From: Microbacteriaceae bacterium
Lineage (GTDB): Bacteria; Actinomycetota; Actinomycetes; Actinomycetales; Microbacteriaceae
Direction: 5' to 3'
Assembly: GCA_031177985.1 (NCBI GenBank)
Contig: JAPSJW010000003.1
Coordinates: 310,001 to 374,000 of the forward strand
DNA: 64,000 nt
Shown: piece by piece, positions 34,010 through 42,923 of the stretch
Position numbering within the stretch: position 1 is the stretch's first letter
Layout of the letters: the number at the start of each line of letters is the position of its first letter
Made by a program: the position numbers and the translations under genes
Notes under the pieces: model-generated
Seen by the model: the letters and a program-made list of their open reading frames with translations, nothing else
Told to the model about the DNA's origin: nothing
Database searches by the model: none

Positions 34010-35145
34010 CGACGCTGCGTGTGATCGTGGACCAGATCGTCGCCCCGGTGCCCGGCGGCATCGGTCGCTACGCGGAGGAGCTGACGCGGGCTCTCATCGC
34101 GACCGCCCCGCCGGGCTTCCAGGTGGAGGGGTTCGTGTCCGCCTCCCCCGACCCCGACTACGAGCGCATCGCCCAATTGCTCCCAGGGCTCGCCCGGCTG
34201 CACAAGAGCGCGCTGGCGCGCCGGGAGCTCTCCGCCGCGTGGCAGCACGGCTTCTCGCGGCTGCCGGGTCAGGGCATGGTGCACGCGACGAGCCTGCTGG
34301 CGCCGCTCTCGAAGCACGACCGAGTGCAGAACCCGGGCGATCAGATCGCCGTCACGATCCACGATGTGGTGCCGTGGACGCACCCGGAGACGCTGACACC
34401 GCGCGGGGTCACCTGGCACAAGGCGATGGCGAAGCGTGCCCAGAAGCACGCGGACGCGGTCGTGGTGCCCACCCATGCGGTCGCTGAGCAGCTCGCCGAG
34501 GTGCTCGACCTGGGCGACCGGGTGCGGGTCATCGGGGGCGCGGCGAGCACCCGGCTCGCGGTGCCCGCCGACCCGGATGCCGTGGCCGAGCGGCTCGCAC
34601 TGCCCGAGCGCTACCTCCTCGCCGTCGGCACGCTCGAGCCGCGCAAGGGGCTCGACCGCCTCATCGCGGCGCTGGCGCTCGTCGAACACGGCGACGTCCC
34701 TCTCCTCATCGCCGGTCCCGCGGGATGGGGCGACGTGCGGGTCGACCAGCTCGCCCAGGAGGCGGGCCTCGCCGAGGGACGGGTGCGTGCGCTCGGGTCG
34801 GTGTCCGACGGTGAGCTCGCGCTGCTCTACTCGCGCGCCGCGGCGTTCGTCTTCCCCTCGCTCGCGGAGGGCTTCGGCCTCCCGGTGCTCGAGGCGTTCG
34901 CGCTCGGCGCCCCCGTCATCCACTCGGATGCTCCTGCTCTGCTCGAGGTCTCCGCGGACTCCGGGCTGATCGTCCCGCTTGCCGACGCAGCCGGATACCC
35001 CGCGCGGCTGGCCTCCGCGATCGACGAGGTGCTCGGTGACGCGACGCGGTCGGAGCAGCTCCGGGTGCTCGGACGCGATCGCGCCAGCGTCTTCAGCTGG
35101 AATGCCTCAGCGGAGAAGGTCTGGCAGTTGCACGCGGATCTGTAG
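33997..35145 (+). CDS. GT4-family glycosyltransferase, downstream of rmlD
   Basis: Start at ATG 33997 (AGGA 5 nt upstream) gives 382 residues; GTG 34006, overlapping the rmlD stop as GTGA, is the alternative. The N terminus LRVIVDQIVAPVPGGIGRYAEEL is the acceptor-side glycine loop. HATSLLAPL and IHDVVPWTHPETL follow, then GTLEPRKGLDRLI near residue 215 and FPSLAEGFGLPVLEAFALG near 290 with the E-x7-E pair. Operon position suggests it uses dTDP-rhamnose, but the fold alone does not show that. Its end is 3 nt from the stop of the convergent LCP gene. Confidence 0.9.
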   Translation: MGRVTTLRVIVDQIVAPVPGGIGRYAEELTRALIATAPPGFQVEGFVSASPDPDYERIAQLLPGLARLHKSALARRELSAAWQHGFSRLPGQGMVHATSLLAPLSKHDRVQNPGDQIAVTIHDVVPWTHPETLTPRGVTWHKAMAKRAQKHADAVVVPTHAVAEQLAEVLDLGDRVRVIGGAASTRLAVPADPDAVAERLALPERYLLAVGTLEPRKGLDRLIAALALVEHGDVPLLIAGPAGWGDVRVDQLAQEAGLAEGRVRALGSVSDGELALLYSRAAAFVFPSLAEGFGLPVLEAFALGAPVIHSDAPALLEVSADSGLIVPLADAAGYPARLASAIDEVLGDATRSEQLRVLGRDRASVFSWNASAEKVWQLHADL

Positions 35146-35148
35146 CGG

Positions 35149-36510
35149 CTACTGCCCGTCGTCCTCGGGGGCAGGAGCGTTCGCCTCGGCGATCAGCTGA
35201 CGGATGAGCGCGTAGTCCGGCGCCCCGACGTCGATGCCGTTCTCGTTCGTGAGCTCCACCCTCGCGATCTCCTGCTCGCGGGCCAGGTCGGCGAGCTCGA
35301 CGAATCGTCCGAGCATCCCCTGCGGGATGTCGGTGCGCACGACGTTCGCTCCGGTCTCGGCGACCGCCTGGAACTTCGTGAGCACGTTCGCGGGGCTGAA
35401 CTGCCGCAGCACCGCCTCCTGCACCTCGCGCTGCCGCCGCATCCGGTCGTAGTCGGTGGTGGTGATACGGGAGCGGGCGTACCAGAGGGCGGTGTGGCCG
35501 TCCATCCGCTGGGTACCCGGCTCGATCCAGCCCTCGACGTCGAAGAGCTCGGGCGGATTCGTGCCAGGCACCACGCCGCCGCCGATCGGCAGCCGCTGCT
35601 CCACGGTGATCTCGACTCCGCCGAGAGCGTCGATGAGGTCGGCGAACCCCTGCATGTCGATCAGGGTGAAGTACTGCATGGCGAGGCCGGTGACGCCCTC
35701 GACGGCGTCGCGCATCGCCTCGATCCCCGCGTCGCTCCCCTGCGCCTCAGCTTCGGGATAGAGCTCCGGATGCTCGATGCCGTAGGTGTACAGGTAGCTG
35801 ATGAGGCACTCGTCGCCGCAGTCGTACCCGTTCGGGAACGGTCCGAGCATCGGGGAGCCCTCGGGGAACGGGATGAACTCGAGGTTGCGCGGAACCCCGA
35901 TCAGGGTCGTCTGACCGGTCTCGGCGTCGATGCTCGCGACCGAGATCGAGTCGGGACGCAGGCCCTGGCGGTCCGGTCCGGCGTCGGCTCCGAGCAGCAG
36001 GATGTTGTAGCGCCCGTCGATCGGCTCGGCGACCTCGCCGCCTCCGAAGACGTCGGCGATCGTCGAGCGGGTCACGCCGGCGATGTTCGCGCCGTAGGCG
36101 GCACCGCCCGCGACGGCCAGCAGGGTGAGGACCGAGAAGCCCGCGATGAGCGGCCGCATGGCCGGCTTCGTGCGCACGAGCCTCGTCAGGCGGAGGGCGT
36201 CGAGGGTGAGCACGACCCACAGCACCGCGTAGAAGAGCAGCAGGGCCTGGGCGATCCAGAGCACCCAGTAGTTGGTGGCGACGGTGATGAGCGACTCACG
36301 GGCGAGCAGGTACCACGCCACGACGACCACGACGAGCACCCAGAGCAGGAGGGTCGCGCCGAGCCCGAACCGGCCGAGCCTGCGACTGCCCGCGAGCACC
36401 TGGGCGGAGCCGGGGATGAAGAGGTTCAGCAGGACGAGCCACCAGGCTCGCCGCGTCATCAGCGGGCGCGAGCCGAGGTCGGGGTTGCGCACGGGAGTGA
36501 GAGAGGTCAC
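35149..36510 (-). CDS. LytR-CpsA-Psr (LCP) family glycopolymer ligase
   Basis: The product has 453 residues from GTG 36510. Four hydrophobic helices occupy the first 145 residues, more than the single anchor of classical LCP proteins. The LCP domain begins at [23 protein letters not shown] near residue 168, followed by [29 protein letters not shown], and [26 protein letters not shown], with the Arg and Asp residues that bind the pyrophosphate of lipid-linked substrates. LCP enzymes transfer glycans from polyprenyl diphosphate to peptidoglycan, so this is the likely attachment step for the polymer built by the locus. The start overlaps the purE stop (GTGA). Confidence 0.92.
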   Translation of the reverse strand: MTSLTPVRNPDLGSRPLMTRRAWWLVLLNLFIPGSAQVLAGSRRLGRFGLGATLLLWVLVVVVVAWYLLARESLITVATNYWVLWIAQALLLFYAVLWVVLTLDALRLTRLVRTKPAMRPLIAGFSVLTLLAVAGGAAYGANIAGVTRSTIADVFGGGEVAEPIDGRYNILLLGADAGPDRQGLRPDSISVASIDAETGQTTLIGVPRNLEFIPFPEGSPMLGPFPNGYDCGDECLISYLYTYGIEHPELYPEAEAQGSDAGIEAMRDAVEGVTGLAMQYFTLIDMQGFADLIDALGGVEITVEQRLPIGGGVVPGTNPPELFDVEGWIEPGTQRMDGHTALWYARSRITTTDYDRMRRQREVQEAVLRQFSPANVLTKFQAVAETGANVVRTDIPQGMLGRFVELADLAREQEIARVELTNENGIDVGAPDYALIRQLIAEANAPAPEDDGQ

Positions 36511-37001
36511 AGCGACTGCTTCAGCCTCTCGTTCTTCTCGCCCACGAGCTCCTCGAGTGAGCGGGCGTAGTCGGCGACCCGCGCAGTCAGCTCCGGATCG
36601 CCGCTCGCGAGCATCCGCACCGCCAGCAGTCCGGCGTTGCGCGCCCCGCCGATCGACACCGTGGCCACGGGGATGCCCGCCGGCATCTGCACGATCGAGA
36701 GCAGGGAGTCGAGCCCGTCGAGCCGGGCGAGGGGAACGGGCACTCCGATGACCGGCAGCGTCGTGACCGAGGCCAGCATGCCGGGCAGGTGCGCGGCGCC
36801 ACCCGCGCCGGCGATGATCACGCGGATGCCGCGGCCCGCGGCCTCCTGCCCGAAGCGGATCATCCGCTCGGGGGTGCGGTGCGCAGAGACGACCTCGACC
36901 TCGTGCTCGACGTCGAAGTCGCGCAGAGCCGCGGCGGCATCGGTCATGACGCTCCAGTCGGAGTCGGAGCCCATGACGACGGAGACGAGTGGCTGCGGCA
37001 C
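36507..37001 (-). CDS. purE: 5-(carboxyamino)imidazole ribonucleotide mutase
   Basis: The product has 164 residues, the usual class I length. [36 protein letters not shown], and PVIGVPV cover the active site. With PurK it converts AIR plus bicarbonate to CAIR in purine synthesis. The GTG at 37001 lies 6 nt after a TAGCAT box, so the message is probably leaderless. Co-translation with the LCP gene (GTGA) ties wall glycan attachment to a housekeeping promoter. Confidence 0.95.
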   Translation of the reverse strand: MPQPLVSVVMGSDSDWSVMTDAAAALRDFDVEHEVEVVSAHRTPERMIRFGQEAAGRGIRVIIAGAGGAAHLPGMLASVTTLPVIGVPVPLARLDGLDSLLSIVQMPAGIPVATVSIGGARNAGLLAVRMLASGDPELTARVADYARSLEELVGEKNERLKQSL

Positions 37002-37007
37002 GGATCG

Positions 37008-37013
37008 ATGCTA
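37008..37013 (-). promoter_or_regulatory. Putative leaderless promoter (TAGCAT) for purE
   Basis: TAGCAT read on the minus strand, 6 nt before GTG 37001, in the 16-nt gap after purK. Confidence 0.5.
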
Positions 37014-37017
37014 GCCG

Positions 37018-38127
37018 TCAGTCCTGGAAGAACGACGCCGCGGCGCGCGCCCTCACCAGCACGTCCTCGAGCTCGGACCCCGAGGCGTTGACGTGGCCGA
37101 CCTTGCGGCCCGGTCGCGGCTGCTTGCCGTAGGTGTGCACCTTGGCCCCCGGCTGGTCGGCGAGTGCGCCGGGCAGCCGGCCGAGCAGGTCGCCGTCGGC
37201 GGGGCCGCCCAGGATGTTCACCATGACGCTGACCTCCGCGCGAGGCGCGGGGTCGCCGAGCGGGAGATCGAGCACCGCCCGCAGGTGCTGCTCGAACTGG
37301 CTCGTCACCGCGCCGTCCTGAGTCCAGTGGCCGCTGTTGTGCGGCCGCATCGCCAGCTCGTTGACCAGCACGCGCTCGTCGTCCGTCTCGAACAGTTCGA
37401 CGGCGAGCACGCCGCTGACGTCGAGCCCCTCCGCCACGGTGCGGGCGATCTGCTCGGCGATCTCCTCGACGCGAGCCGTCGCTCCCGGCGCGGGTGCGAA
37501 CACCTCGGCGCAGACTCCGCCCCGCTGCACCGTCTCGACGACCGGCCAGGCGACGAGCTCACCCGACGGCCTGCGCGCGACGAGCTGGGCGAGCTCCCGG
37601 CGGAAGCCGACGAGCTCCTCGAGCAGCACGGGTCCTGCGGCGAGCCAGTCGGCGGCCTCGTCCGGCGAGGAGATCACCCGGACACCCTTGCCGTCGTAGC
37701 CTCCCCTCGGCGTCTTGGCCACCGCCCGGCCTCCGGCGTCGGCCAGGAAGGCCGCGACGTCGTCGACGGATGCGGCGCGCGCCCAGAGCGGAACCGGCAC
37801 GCCGAGCTCGGTGAGGCGCTCGCGCATCGCGAGCTTGTCCTGAGCGAAGCGGAGCGCGTGCGGCCCCGGCCGCACCGCGATGCCCTCCTCGATCAGCGCC
37901 GCGAGCACCTCCTGCGGCACGTGCTCGTGATCGAACGTGACCACGTCGACCTCGCGGGCGAAGGCGAGCACTGTTCCGGCATCCGTGTAGTCGCCGACGG
38001 CCGTCGCCGCGAGGCGCGCGCTCGACCCCTCGGCCTCCGCCAGCACGCGCAGCTCGATGCCGAGCTCCACCGCCGCGGGGATCATCATCCGGGCGAGCTG
38101 GCCCCCGCCGATCACTCCGACGCGCAC
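37018..38127 (-). CDS. purK: 5-(carboxyamino)imidazole ribonucleotide synthase
   Basis: The product has 369 residues. VGVIGGGQLARMM opens the ATP-grasp fold; TFDHEHVP, RFAQDKLAMRE, KTPRGGYDGKG, and NELAMRPHNSGHWTQDG are PurK signatures for ATP and substrate binding. The enzyme makes N5-CAIR from AIR, ATP and bicarbonate. GTG 38127 has GGAAGGAG 5 nt upstream. It lies 29 nt after the sugar-nucleotide dehydrogenase gene and precedes purE. Confidence 0.95.
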   Translation of the reverse strand: MRVGVIGGGQLARMMIPAAVELGIELRVLAEAEGSSARLAATAVGDYTDAGTVLAFAREVDVVTFDHEHVPQEVLAALIEEGIAVRPGPHALRFAQDKLAMRERLTELGVPVPLWARAASVDDVAAFLADAGGRAVAKTPRGGYDGKGVRVISSPDEAADWLAAGPVLLEELVGFRRELAQLVARRPSGELVAWPVVETVQRGGVCAEVFAPAPGATARVEEIAEQIARTVAEGLDVSGVLAVELFETDDERVLVNELAMRPHNSGHWTQDGAVTSQFEQHLRAVLDLPLGDPAPRAEVSVMVNILGGPADGDLLGRLPGALADQPGAKVHTYGKQPRPGRKVGHVNASGSELEDVLVRARAAASFFQD

Positions 38128-38156
38128 GTCGCTCCTTCCGTCGGGCCCTGGCCCGG

Positions 38157-39449
38157 TCAGCGGCCGAGGCCGCGGTACTCCCAGCCTGCGTTCCGCCAGG
38201 CCTGCGGCTGCAGCACGTTGCGCCCGTCGATGATGCGACGGCCGCGCGTCACGGCGCCGAGCCGCTCTGGCTCCAGGTCACGGTACTCGCGCCACTCCGT
38301 GAGCAGCACGACGAGGTCGGCGTCGCGAGCCGCCTCCTCGACGGTCGGCGCCGTCGCGAGGTCGGCGACCCGGCGCAGCGCCGGCCCGATCGCCTCGGGG
38401 TCGGTCGCGACGACGTCGGCGCCCAGCGCGCTCAGCCGCGCGGCCACATCGAGCGCGGGCGAGTCGCGGACGTCGTCGGAGTCCGGCTTGAAGGCGAGCC
38501 CGAGCACGGCGATCCGCTTGCCGGCGACATCGCCGTCGAGCAGTTCGGCGGCGACGTCGACGACCCGCTGGCGACGCCGGAGGTTGATCGCATCGACCTC
38601 GCGCAGGAAGTGCAGCGACTCCCCCACTCCGAGCTCGTCGGCACGCGCCTGGAAGGCACGGATGTCCTTGGGCAGGCAGCCGCCGCCGAATCCGACTCCG
38701 GCGTTGAGGAACCGGCGGCCGATCCTCGCGTCGAGGCCGATCGCGTCGGCAAGGCTCGTCACGTCGGCGCCGGTCGCCTCGGAGATCTCGGCCATCGCAT
38801 TGATGAACGAGATCTTGGTGGCGAGGAACGCGTTGGCGCTCACCTTGACGAGCTCGGCGGTGGCGTAGTCGGTGACGATGCGCGGCGTGCCCGCCTCGAT
38901 CGCCGTCGCGTACACCTCGTCGAGCACCGCCGCGTCGGCGTCGTCCGAGACGCCGTACACCAGCCGGTCGGGGCGGAGCGTGTCCTCGATGGCGAAACCC
39001 TCTCGCAGGAACTCGGGGTTCCACGCGAGCTTCGCGCCCCGCGCCTCGAGGATCGGAGCGAGCCGCGCCGCGGTGCCGACCGGCACCGTCGACTTGCCTG
39101 CGACGAGCGCCCCGGGTCGCACGATCGCGGCGATGGCCTCGACCGCCGCGTCGACGTAGCGCAGGTCGGCCGCGCCGCTCTCCTCGCTCTGCGGCGTGCC
39201 CACCGCGAGGAAGTGCACCTCCGCGTCGGCCGCGTCGGCCGGGTCGGTGCTGAACCGCAGCCGGCGGGAGCGGACGCCGCGCTCGAGCAGGTCGGGGAGG
39301 CCCGGCTCGAAGAACGGAGCGTGCCCCTCCCCGAGCGCGGCGATCTTCGCGGCGTCGACGTCGACGCCGACGACGTCGTGGCCGAGTTCCGCCATGCTCG
39401 CCGCATGCACCGCGCCGAGGTAACCGCATCCGAAGACCGAGATTCTCAC
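38157..39449 (-). CDS. ugd: UDP-glucose 6-dehydrogenase family protein
   Basis: The product has 430 residues. ISVFGCGYLGAVHAASM binds NAD; FLAVGTPQSEESGAADL, NPEFLREGFAIEDTLRPDR, and VGFGGGCLPKDIRAF (catalytic Cys) are dehydrogenase signatures, and LGLAFKPDSDDVRDSPALD is in the C-terminal domain. UDP-glucose to UDP-glucuronate is the most likely reaction; GDP-mannose or UDP-ManNAc dehydrogenases share the motifs, so the substrate is not certain. It would add an acidic sugar to the glycan. The GTG at 39449 follows a TATAAG box by 8 nt. Confidence 0.88.
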   Translation of the reverse strand: MRISVFGCGYLGAVHAASMAELGHDVVGVDVDAAKIAALGEGHAPFFEPGLPDLLERGVRSRRLRFSTDPADAADAEVHFLAVGTPQSEESGAADLRYVDAAVEAIAAIVRPGALVAGKSTVPVGTAARLAPILEARGAKLAWNPEFLREGFAIEDTLRPDRLVYGVSDDADAAVLDEVYATAIEAGTPRIVTDYATAELVKVSANAFLATKISFINAMAEISEATGADVTSLADAIGLDARIGRRFLNAGVGFGGGCLPKDIRAFQARADELGVGESLHFLREVDAINLRRRQRVVDVAAELLDGDVAGKRIAVLGLAFKPDSDDVRDSPALDVAARLSALGADVVATDPEAIGPALRRVADLATAPTVEEAARDADLVVLLTEWREYRDLEPERLGAVTRGRRIIDGRNVLQPQAWRNAGWEYRGLGR

Positions 39450-39457
39450 CGGAGCAC

Positions 39458-39463
39458 CTTATA
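39458..39463 (-). promoter_or_regulatory. Putative leaderless promoter (TATAAG) for ugd
   Basis: TATAAG read on the minus strand, 8 nt before GTG 39449, in the 29-nt gap after the PH-domain gene. Confidence 0.5.
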
Positions 39464-39478
39464 CGAGCGCGGGAACGG

Positions 39479-40000
39479 TCAGCCGTCGAGCAGGTCGTCG
39501 CCGACCGACTGCTCGCGCTGCCTGCGTGTCGCGACCGCTCCCATGCTCTGCTCCATGAGGTCGTGCAGCGTCGCCTGCACGAGGTCCGCCGAGGGCACGT
39601 CGCGGAGCACGACCGGCTTGTCGAGGCCGGTGTTGATGCGCACGTCACCGCTGCGGAACATCGACTGCAGCCCGTTCCTGCGCACGGTCAGGTCGTAGCC
39701 GCGACTGTGCAGCAGCTCCTGCCTGCTGCGCACGAGAATGCCGGAACGCAGAACGATGCGCCGGGTGGTGATCGTGTAGTTGCGCCCGAGCCACGCGACG
39801 AGGGGCAGCAGCGACAACAGCAGGATGAGGACCAGCCCCACGACGATGACCGCGAGGTTCTGCCATTCGTCGTCGAATCGGCCGCTGAGGTAGCCCATCG
39901 CAGCGGCCACGACGACGAGCGCGAGAGCGGGCCAGAACAGCGCCCTGCCGTGCGAGCGCAGCCGCGCCACGACCGTCTCGGGTGGCGGCGGCTGACTCAT
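39479..40000 (-). CDS. PH-domain membrane protein (bPH2/YdbS-like)
   Basis: The product has 173 residues. Two hydrophobic helices (about 22-40 and 48-68) precede a bacterial pleckstrin-homology-like domain with RNYTITTRRIVLRSGILVRS and ELLHSRGYDLTVRRN. The function of these proteins is not settled. A similar gene (Rv3278c, from memory) is next to birA in M. tuberculosis, so this is part of the conserved backbone. AGGAAGGA precedes ATG 40000, and it follows birA by 9 nt, so they are probably one operon. Confidence 0.85.
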   Translation of the reverse strand: MSQPPPPETVVARLRSHGRALFWPALALVVVAAAMGYLSGRFDDEWQNLAVIVVGLVLILLLSLLPLVAWLGRNYTITTRRIVLRSGILVRSRQELLHSRGYDLTVRRNGLQSMFRSGDVRINTGLDKPVVLRDVPSADLVQATLHDLMEQSMGAVATRRQREQSVGDDLLDG

Positions 40001-40009
40001 GGGTCCTTC

Positions 40010-40807
40010 CTACCGCAGATGCGTCACGTCTCCGGCAGCGACGGGCACCGTGGCGCCATCGCTCGATCGCACGACCAGAAGCCTGCCCGACCGGTCGATG
40101 CTGGTCGCCGTGCCGACGAGGTCGTCGGCGCCCTGGAGGAGCACACGCACCTCGCGGCCCAGCGTGCCGCACTCCTCGAGCACGGCGTCGCGCGCCCCGC
40201 TCGCGTCCGCATCCGCGCCGAACCGCAGCAGCTCGCGGTAGAGCTCGATGAAACCCGTGAGGTAGTCGGAGAGCACGGCATCCACGAGGGCGTCCCCCCG
40301 GGTGGACGCGCCCTCGAGAGCGAGCGACGTGGAGACCGGGGTCGGCAGGCGCTCCTGCGGGATGCTGAGGTTCAGACCGGCGCCGAGCACGACGGCGTCG
40401 CCTGTCGGCCGCAGCTCCGCCAGGATGCCGCAGACCTTGCGCTGCTCGACGAGGACGTCGTTCGGCCACTTGAGAGCGACCGGCCGCTCGGGCAGCACGC
40501 CCCGCACCGCCCTGGCCATGGCGACCCCCGCGAGCAGGGGGAACCATCCGTAGTGCTCGAGCGCGAGCGGCTCCCCCGCCGGCAGTGTGGGCCGCAGCAG
40601 AATCGACACCGCGAGCGCCTCGCCGGCAGGCGCGACCCAGACCCGGCCCATCCGGCCTCGTCCCGCCGTCTGGTCGAGCGTCGCCACGACGGCCAGGTCG
40701 GGTGCACCCCGCGCGGCGTCGAGCTCCGCCAGCGCGTCGTTCGTCGACGGCGTCGACTCGAGCACCGTCAGGCTCGGCGCGACCGAGCGGGAGAGCGGGA
40801 GCTGCAT
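40010..40807 (-). CDS. birA: Biotin-[acetyl-CoA-carboxylase] ligase
   Basis: The product has 265 residues from ATG 40807, which lies 7 nt after TAGGGT. LESTPSTNDALAELD, QTAGRGRMGRVWVAP (the GRGRxGR biotinyl-AMP loop), and ALKWPNDVLVEQRKVCGIL (catalytic Lys) are BirA signatures. No N-terminal helix-turn-helix, so it is the short, non-repressor type. It attaches biotin to the AMKM lysine of the carboxylase alpha subunit at 52621-54378. The link birA-accD is conserved in actinobacteria, although here the nonulosonate genes separate them. Confidence 0.94.
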   Translation of the reverse strand: MQLPLSRSVAPSLTVLESTPSTNDALAELDAARGAPDLAVVATLDQTAGRGRMGRVWVAPAGEALAVSILLRPTLPAGEPLALEHYGWFPLLAGVAMARAVRGVLPERPVALKWPNDVLVEQRKVCGILAELRPTGDAVVLGAGLNLSIPQERLPTPVSTSLALEGASTRGDALVDAVLSDYLTGFIELYRELLRFGADADASGARDAVLEECGTLGREVRVLLQGADDLVGTATSIDRSGRLLVVRSSDGATVPVAAGDVTHLR

Positions 40808-40814
40808 GCCGTTC

Positions 40815-40820
40815 ACCCTA
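40815..40820 (-). promoter_or_regulatory. Putative leaderless promoter (TAGGGT) for birA
   Basis: TAGGGT read on the minus strand, 7 nt before ATG 40807, in the 17-nt gap after the DUF6716-like gene. Confidence 0.5.
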
Positions 40821-40824
40821 GGGC

Positions 40825-42054
40825 TCAGGAGGTGGGGTACCGCCGCCTGAGCGCCTTGCGTCCCGCGATGACGAGGGCGCGAGCAGGGGTGCCGACGGTG
40901 AGCGCGACGACGCCGAGCGCCGACCGGTCGTACCGGCCGAGAGCCCGCTTCCGGTCCCATGCCCGGCGCAGCTTTCCGCCCCGCCCGCGCTCGAACCGGC
41001 GCCGGCGCGGGAGCCTCCCGGCGCGATTGCGCGCGACGAGGCGTTCGATCCGTTGGAGCCAGTCGTTCTCGGCCTCATCGTGGAAGTAGTTGTCGCGCAT
41101 CCAGTCGGGATCGGGATGCCGGAACCGCGACGCCATCAGGTCCTCGGACGACCCCAGCACTCCGCTGCCCTCGAACACCGCGTTGATCAGCCGGTTGTTC
41201 ACGCCGAAATCGTCGAGGACCAGCACCGGGATCCCGAGCCCCAGGGCTTCGAGCGCCGCCGTCGAGCTGACGGTGACGAGGGCAGACGCGCGACGCAGCC
41301 GCTCGCTCATCGGGCCGCCCTCGACGACGAGGTTCGGAGGCAGGCTCTTCCGCGTCGCGAGCAGGTCGGCGTAGTTGTGATCCTCGGGGTGCGTCTGGTT
41401 CTCGCTGCCGATCGCCCGCACCTTCACCACCACCCGGGTGCCGGGTCGCCTGCGGGCGAGCTCCTGCAGCCAGTCGAGCACCTGCTCGCGCTGCCGCCTG
41501 CGGCGGGGCACGATCGCCTGAGCCGCGAAGACGATGTCGCCGTCCTGCTGCCCGGCGCTGCCCTCGGGGAGGAAGGGCAGCCTCGACAGGCCGAAGCGCT
41601 CGTCGAAGCCGTTCCTGCGGGCGACGTGCCGGAAGTCCCGCACCTCGCGCTTGCTGTGCAGCACGATCAGGTCCGCCTGCGAGCGGTAGATCATCGCGAT
41701 CCGCCGCGCGGGCACCGCGATGCCCGGCAGCCCCGACACGACGACCGGGCGGTGCGGGTCGGCATCGAGGAGCGTTCGGATGACGACGTCGGCCAGCGGC
41801 CCGACCGTGGCGACCACCACGACATCCGCCCGGTCGGCGGCCGCACTCGTGATGCCCGCGTCGAAATCGTGCACCTCGACGCGGTCACGGCCGATGCCGC
41901 TGCCGGCGAGCGCAGCGGTGATCTGCGTCTCGCTCGGCAGCGTCGGCGTGCGCATCACGACGATGCGCTTGGTCCAGTCCTCGGGCATCCGCGCCAGCAG
42001 CGCGGCGGCCCACTTCAGGTACGAGTCGGAGTCGGCGAGGGCGGTGACCCTCAC
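40825..42054 (-). CDS. Putative glycosyltransferase (DUF6716-like) of the nonulosonate module
   Basis: The product has 409 residues from GTG 42054, overlapping the neuB stop (GTGA). It opens VRVTALADSDSYLKWAAALL. A glycosyltransferase-B-like layout is suggested by VVVATVGPLADVVIRTLL, IVLHSKREVRDF, and a C-terminal half with LVTVSSTAALEALGLGIPVLVLDDFG, a pattern like the donor site of capsule transferases (CDP-glycerol- or CMP-sugar-using). The last 60 residues are very basic. I think it belongs to the actinobacterial DUF6716 group of putative glycosyltransferases; that name is from memory. Its coupling to neuB points to use of a nonulosonic acid. Confidence 0.65.
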   Translation of the reverse strand: MRVTALADSDSYLKWAAALLARMPEDWTKRIVVMRTPTLPSETQITAALAGSGIGRDRVEVHDFDAGITSAAADRADVVVVATVGPLADVVIRTLLDADPHRPVVVSGLPGIAVPARRIAMIYRSQADLIVLHSKREVRDFRHVARRNGFDERFGLSRLPFLPEGSAGQQDGDIVFAAQAIVPRRRRQREQVLDWLQELARRRPGTRVVVKVRAIGSENQTHPEDHNYADLLATRKSLPPNLVVEGGPMSERLRRASALVTVSSTAALEALGLGIPVLVLDDFGVNNRLINAVFEGSGVLGSSEDLMASRFRHPDPDWMRDNYFHDEAENDWLQRIERLVARNRAGRLPRRRRFERGRGGKLRRAWDRKRALGRYDRSALGVVALTVGTPARALVIAGRKALRRRYPTS

Positions 42055-42923
42055 GCTACGACGCGGCGGAGCTTCGCCAGCGGCGCGAGCTCCCCGGGGA
42101 AGATCTTCTTCACTCCGTCGCCCATGGCCTCCTCGATGACGCGGATGTCGCGCACGAGGTGGGCGAGGCCTTCCGGCTCGAGCGAGGCGGCGTGGTCGCT
42201 GCCCCACATCGCGCGGTCGAGGGTGATGTGGCGCTCGACCGCGACCGCGCCGAGCGCGACGGCGGCGAGCGAGATCTGCAGACCGGTCTCGTGGCCCGAG
42301 TATCCGACGGGAACGCCGGGGTAGGTGGCTTTGAGGGTCTGGATCATCCGCAGGTTCGCCTCCTCGGCGGGCAGCGGGTAGGTCGAGGTCGCGTGCAGCA
42401 GCACGAGCTGCTCGGTGCCGAGCACCTCGACCGCCGCGTCGATCTGCTCCATCGTCGACATGCCGGTGGAGAGGATCACCGGCTTGCCGGTGGCGGCCAT
42501 CCGGCGCAGCATCTCCAGGTCGGTGACCGAGGCCGACGCGACCTTGTAGGCGGCGACGTTGAGGCTCTCGAGGAAGTCGACGCTCGGCTCGTCCCACGGC
42601 GAGGCGAACCAGGTGAGCCCGCGCACCGTCGCGTAGTCGCCGATCTCGATGTACTGGTCGCGGTCGAACTCGACCCGGTAGCGGTACTCGAGGTAGGTCA
42701 TGGTGCCCCACGGGGTGTCGCGGGGCATCGCCTTCATGTGCTCGGGAGTCGAGATCTCGGGCGTGCGCTTCTGGAACTTCACGGCCTGCGCGCCGGCGTC
42801 GGCCGCGACGTCGATGAGCCGCTTGGCCAGCTCCACGTCGCCGTTGTGGTTGAGGCCGATCTCCGCGATGACGTAGGCGGGGTGGCCGTCGCCGACCGGA
42901 GTCCCTGCGATGTGCACGGTCAT
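42051..42923 (-). CDS. neuB: N-acetylneuraminate synthase family protein without SAF domain
   Basis: The product has 290 residues. VIAEIGLNHNGDVELAKRLI, AVKFQKR, STGMSTMEQID, and VPVGYSGHETGLQISLAAV cover the TIM-barrel active site for phosphoenolpyruvate and the sugar. Typical sialic acid synthases have about 345 residues with a C-terminal antifreeze-like (SAF) domain; this protein stops after the barrel at PLAKLRRVVA. It condenses PEP with a hexosamine or hexose, possibly a 6-phosphate, to a nine-carbon acid. No UDP-GlcNAc 2-epimerase (NeuC) is near. ATGA overlap with the upstream NeuA fusion and GTGA with the gene downstream. Confidence 0.88.
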   Translation of the reverse strand: MTVHIAGTPVGDGHPAYVIAEIGLNHNGDVELAKRLIDVAADAGAQAVKFQKRTPEISTPEHMKAMPRDTPWGTMTYLEYRYRVEFDRDQYIEIGDYATVRGLTWFASPWDEPSVDFLESLNVAAYKVASASVTDLEMLRRMAATGKPVILSTGMSTMEQIDAAVEVLGTEQLVLLHATSTYPLPAEEANLRMIQTLKATYPGVPVGYSGHETGLQISLAAVALGAVAVERHITLDRAMWGSDHAASLEPEGLAHLVRDIRVIEEAMGDGVKKIFPGELAPLAKLRRVVA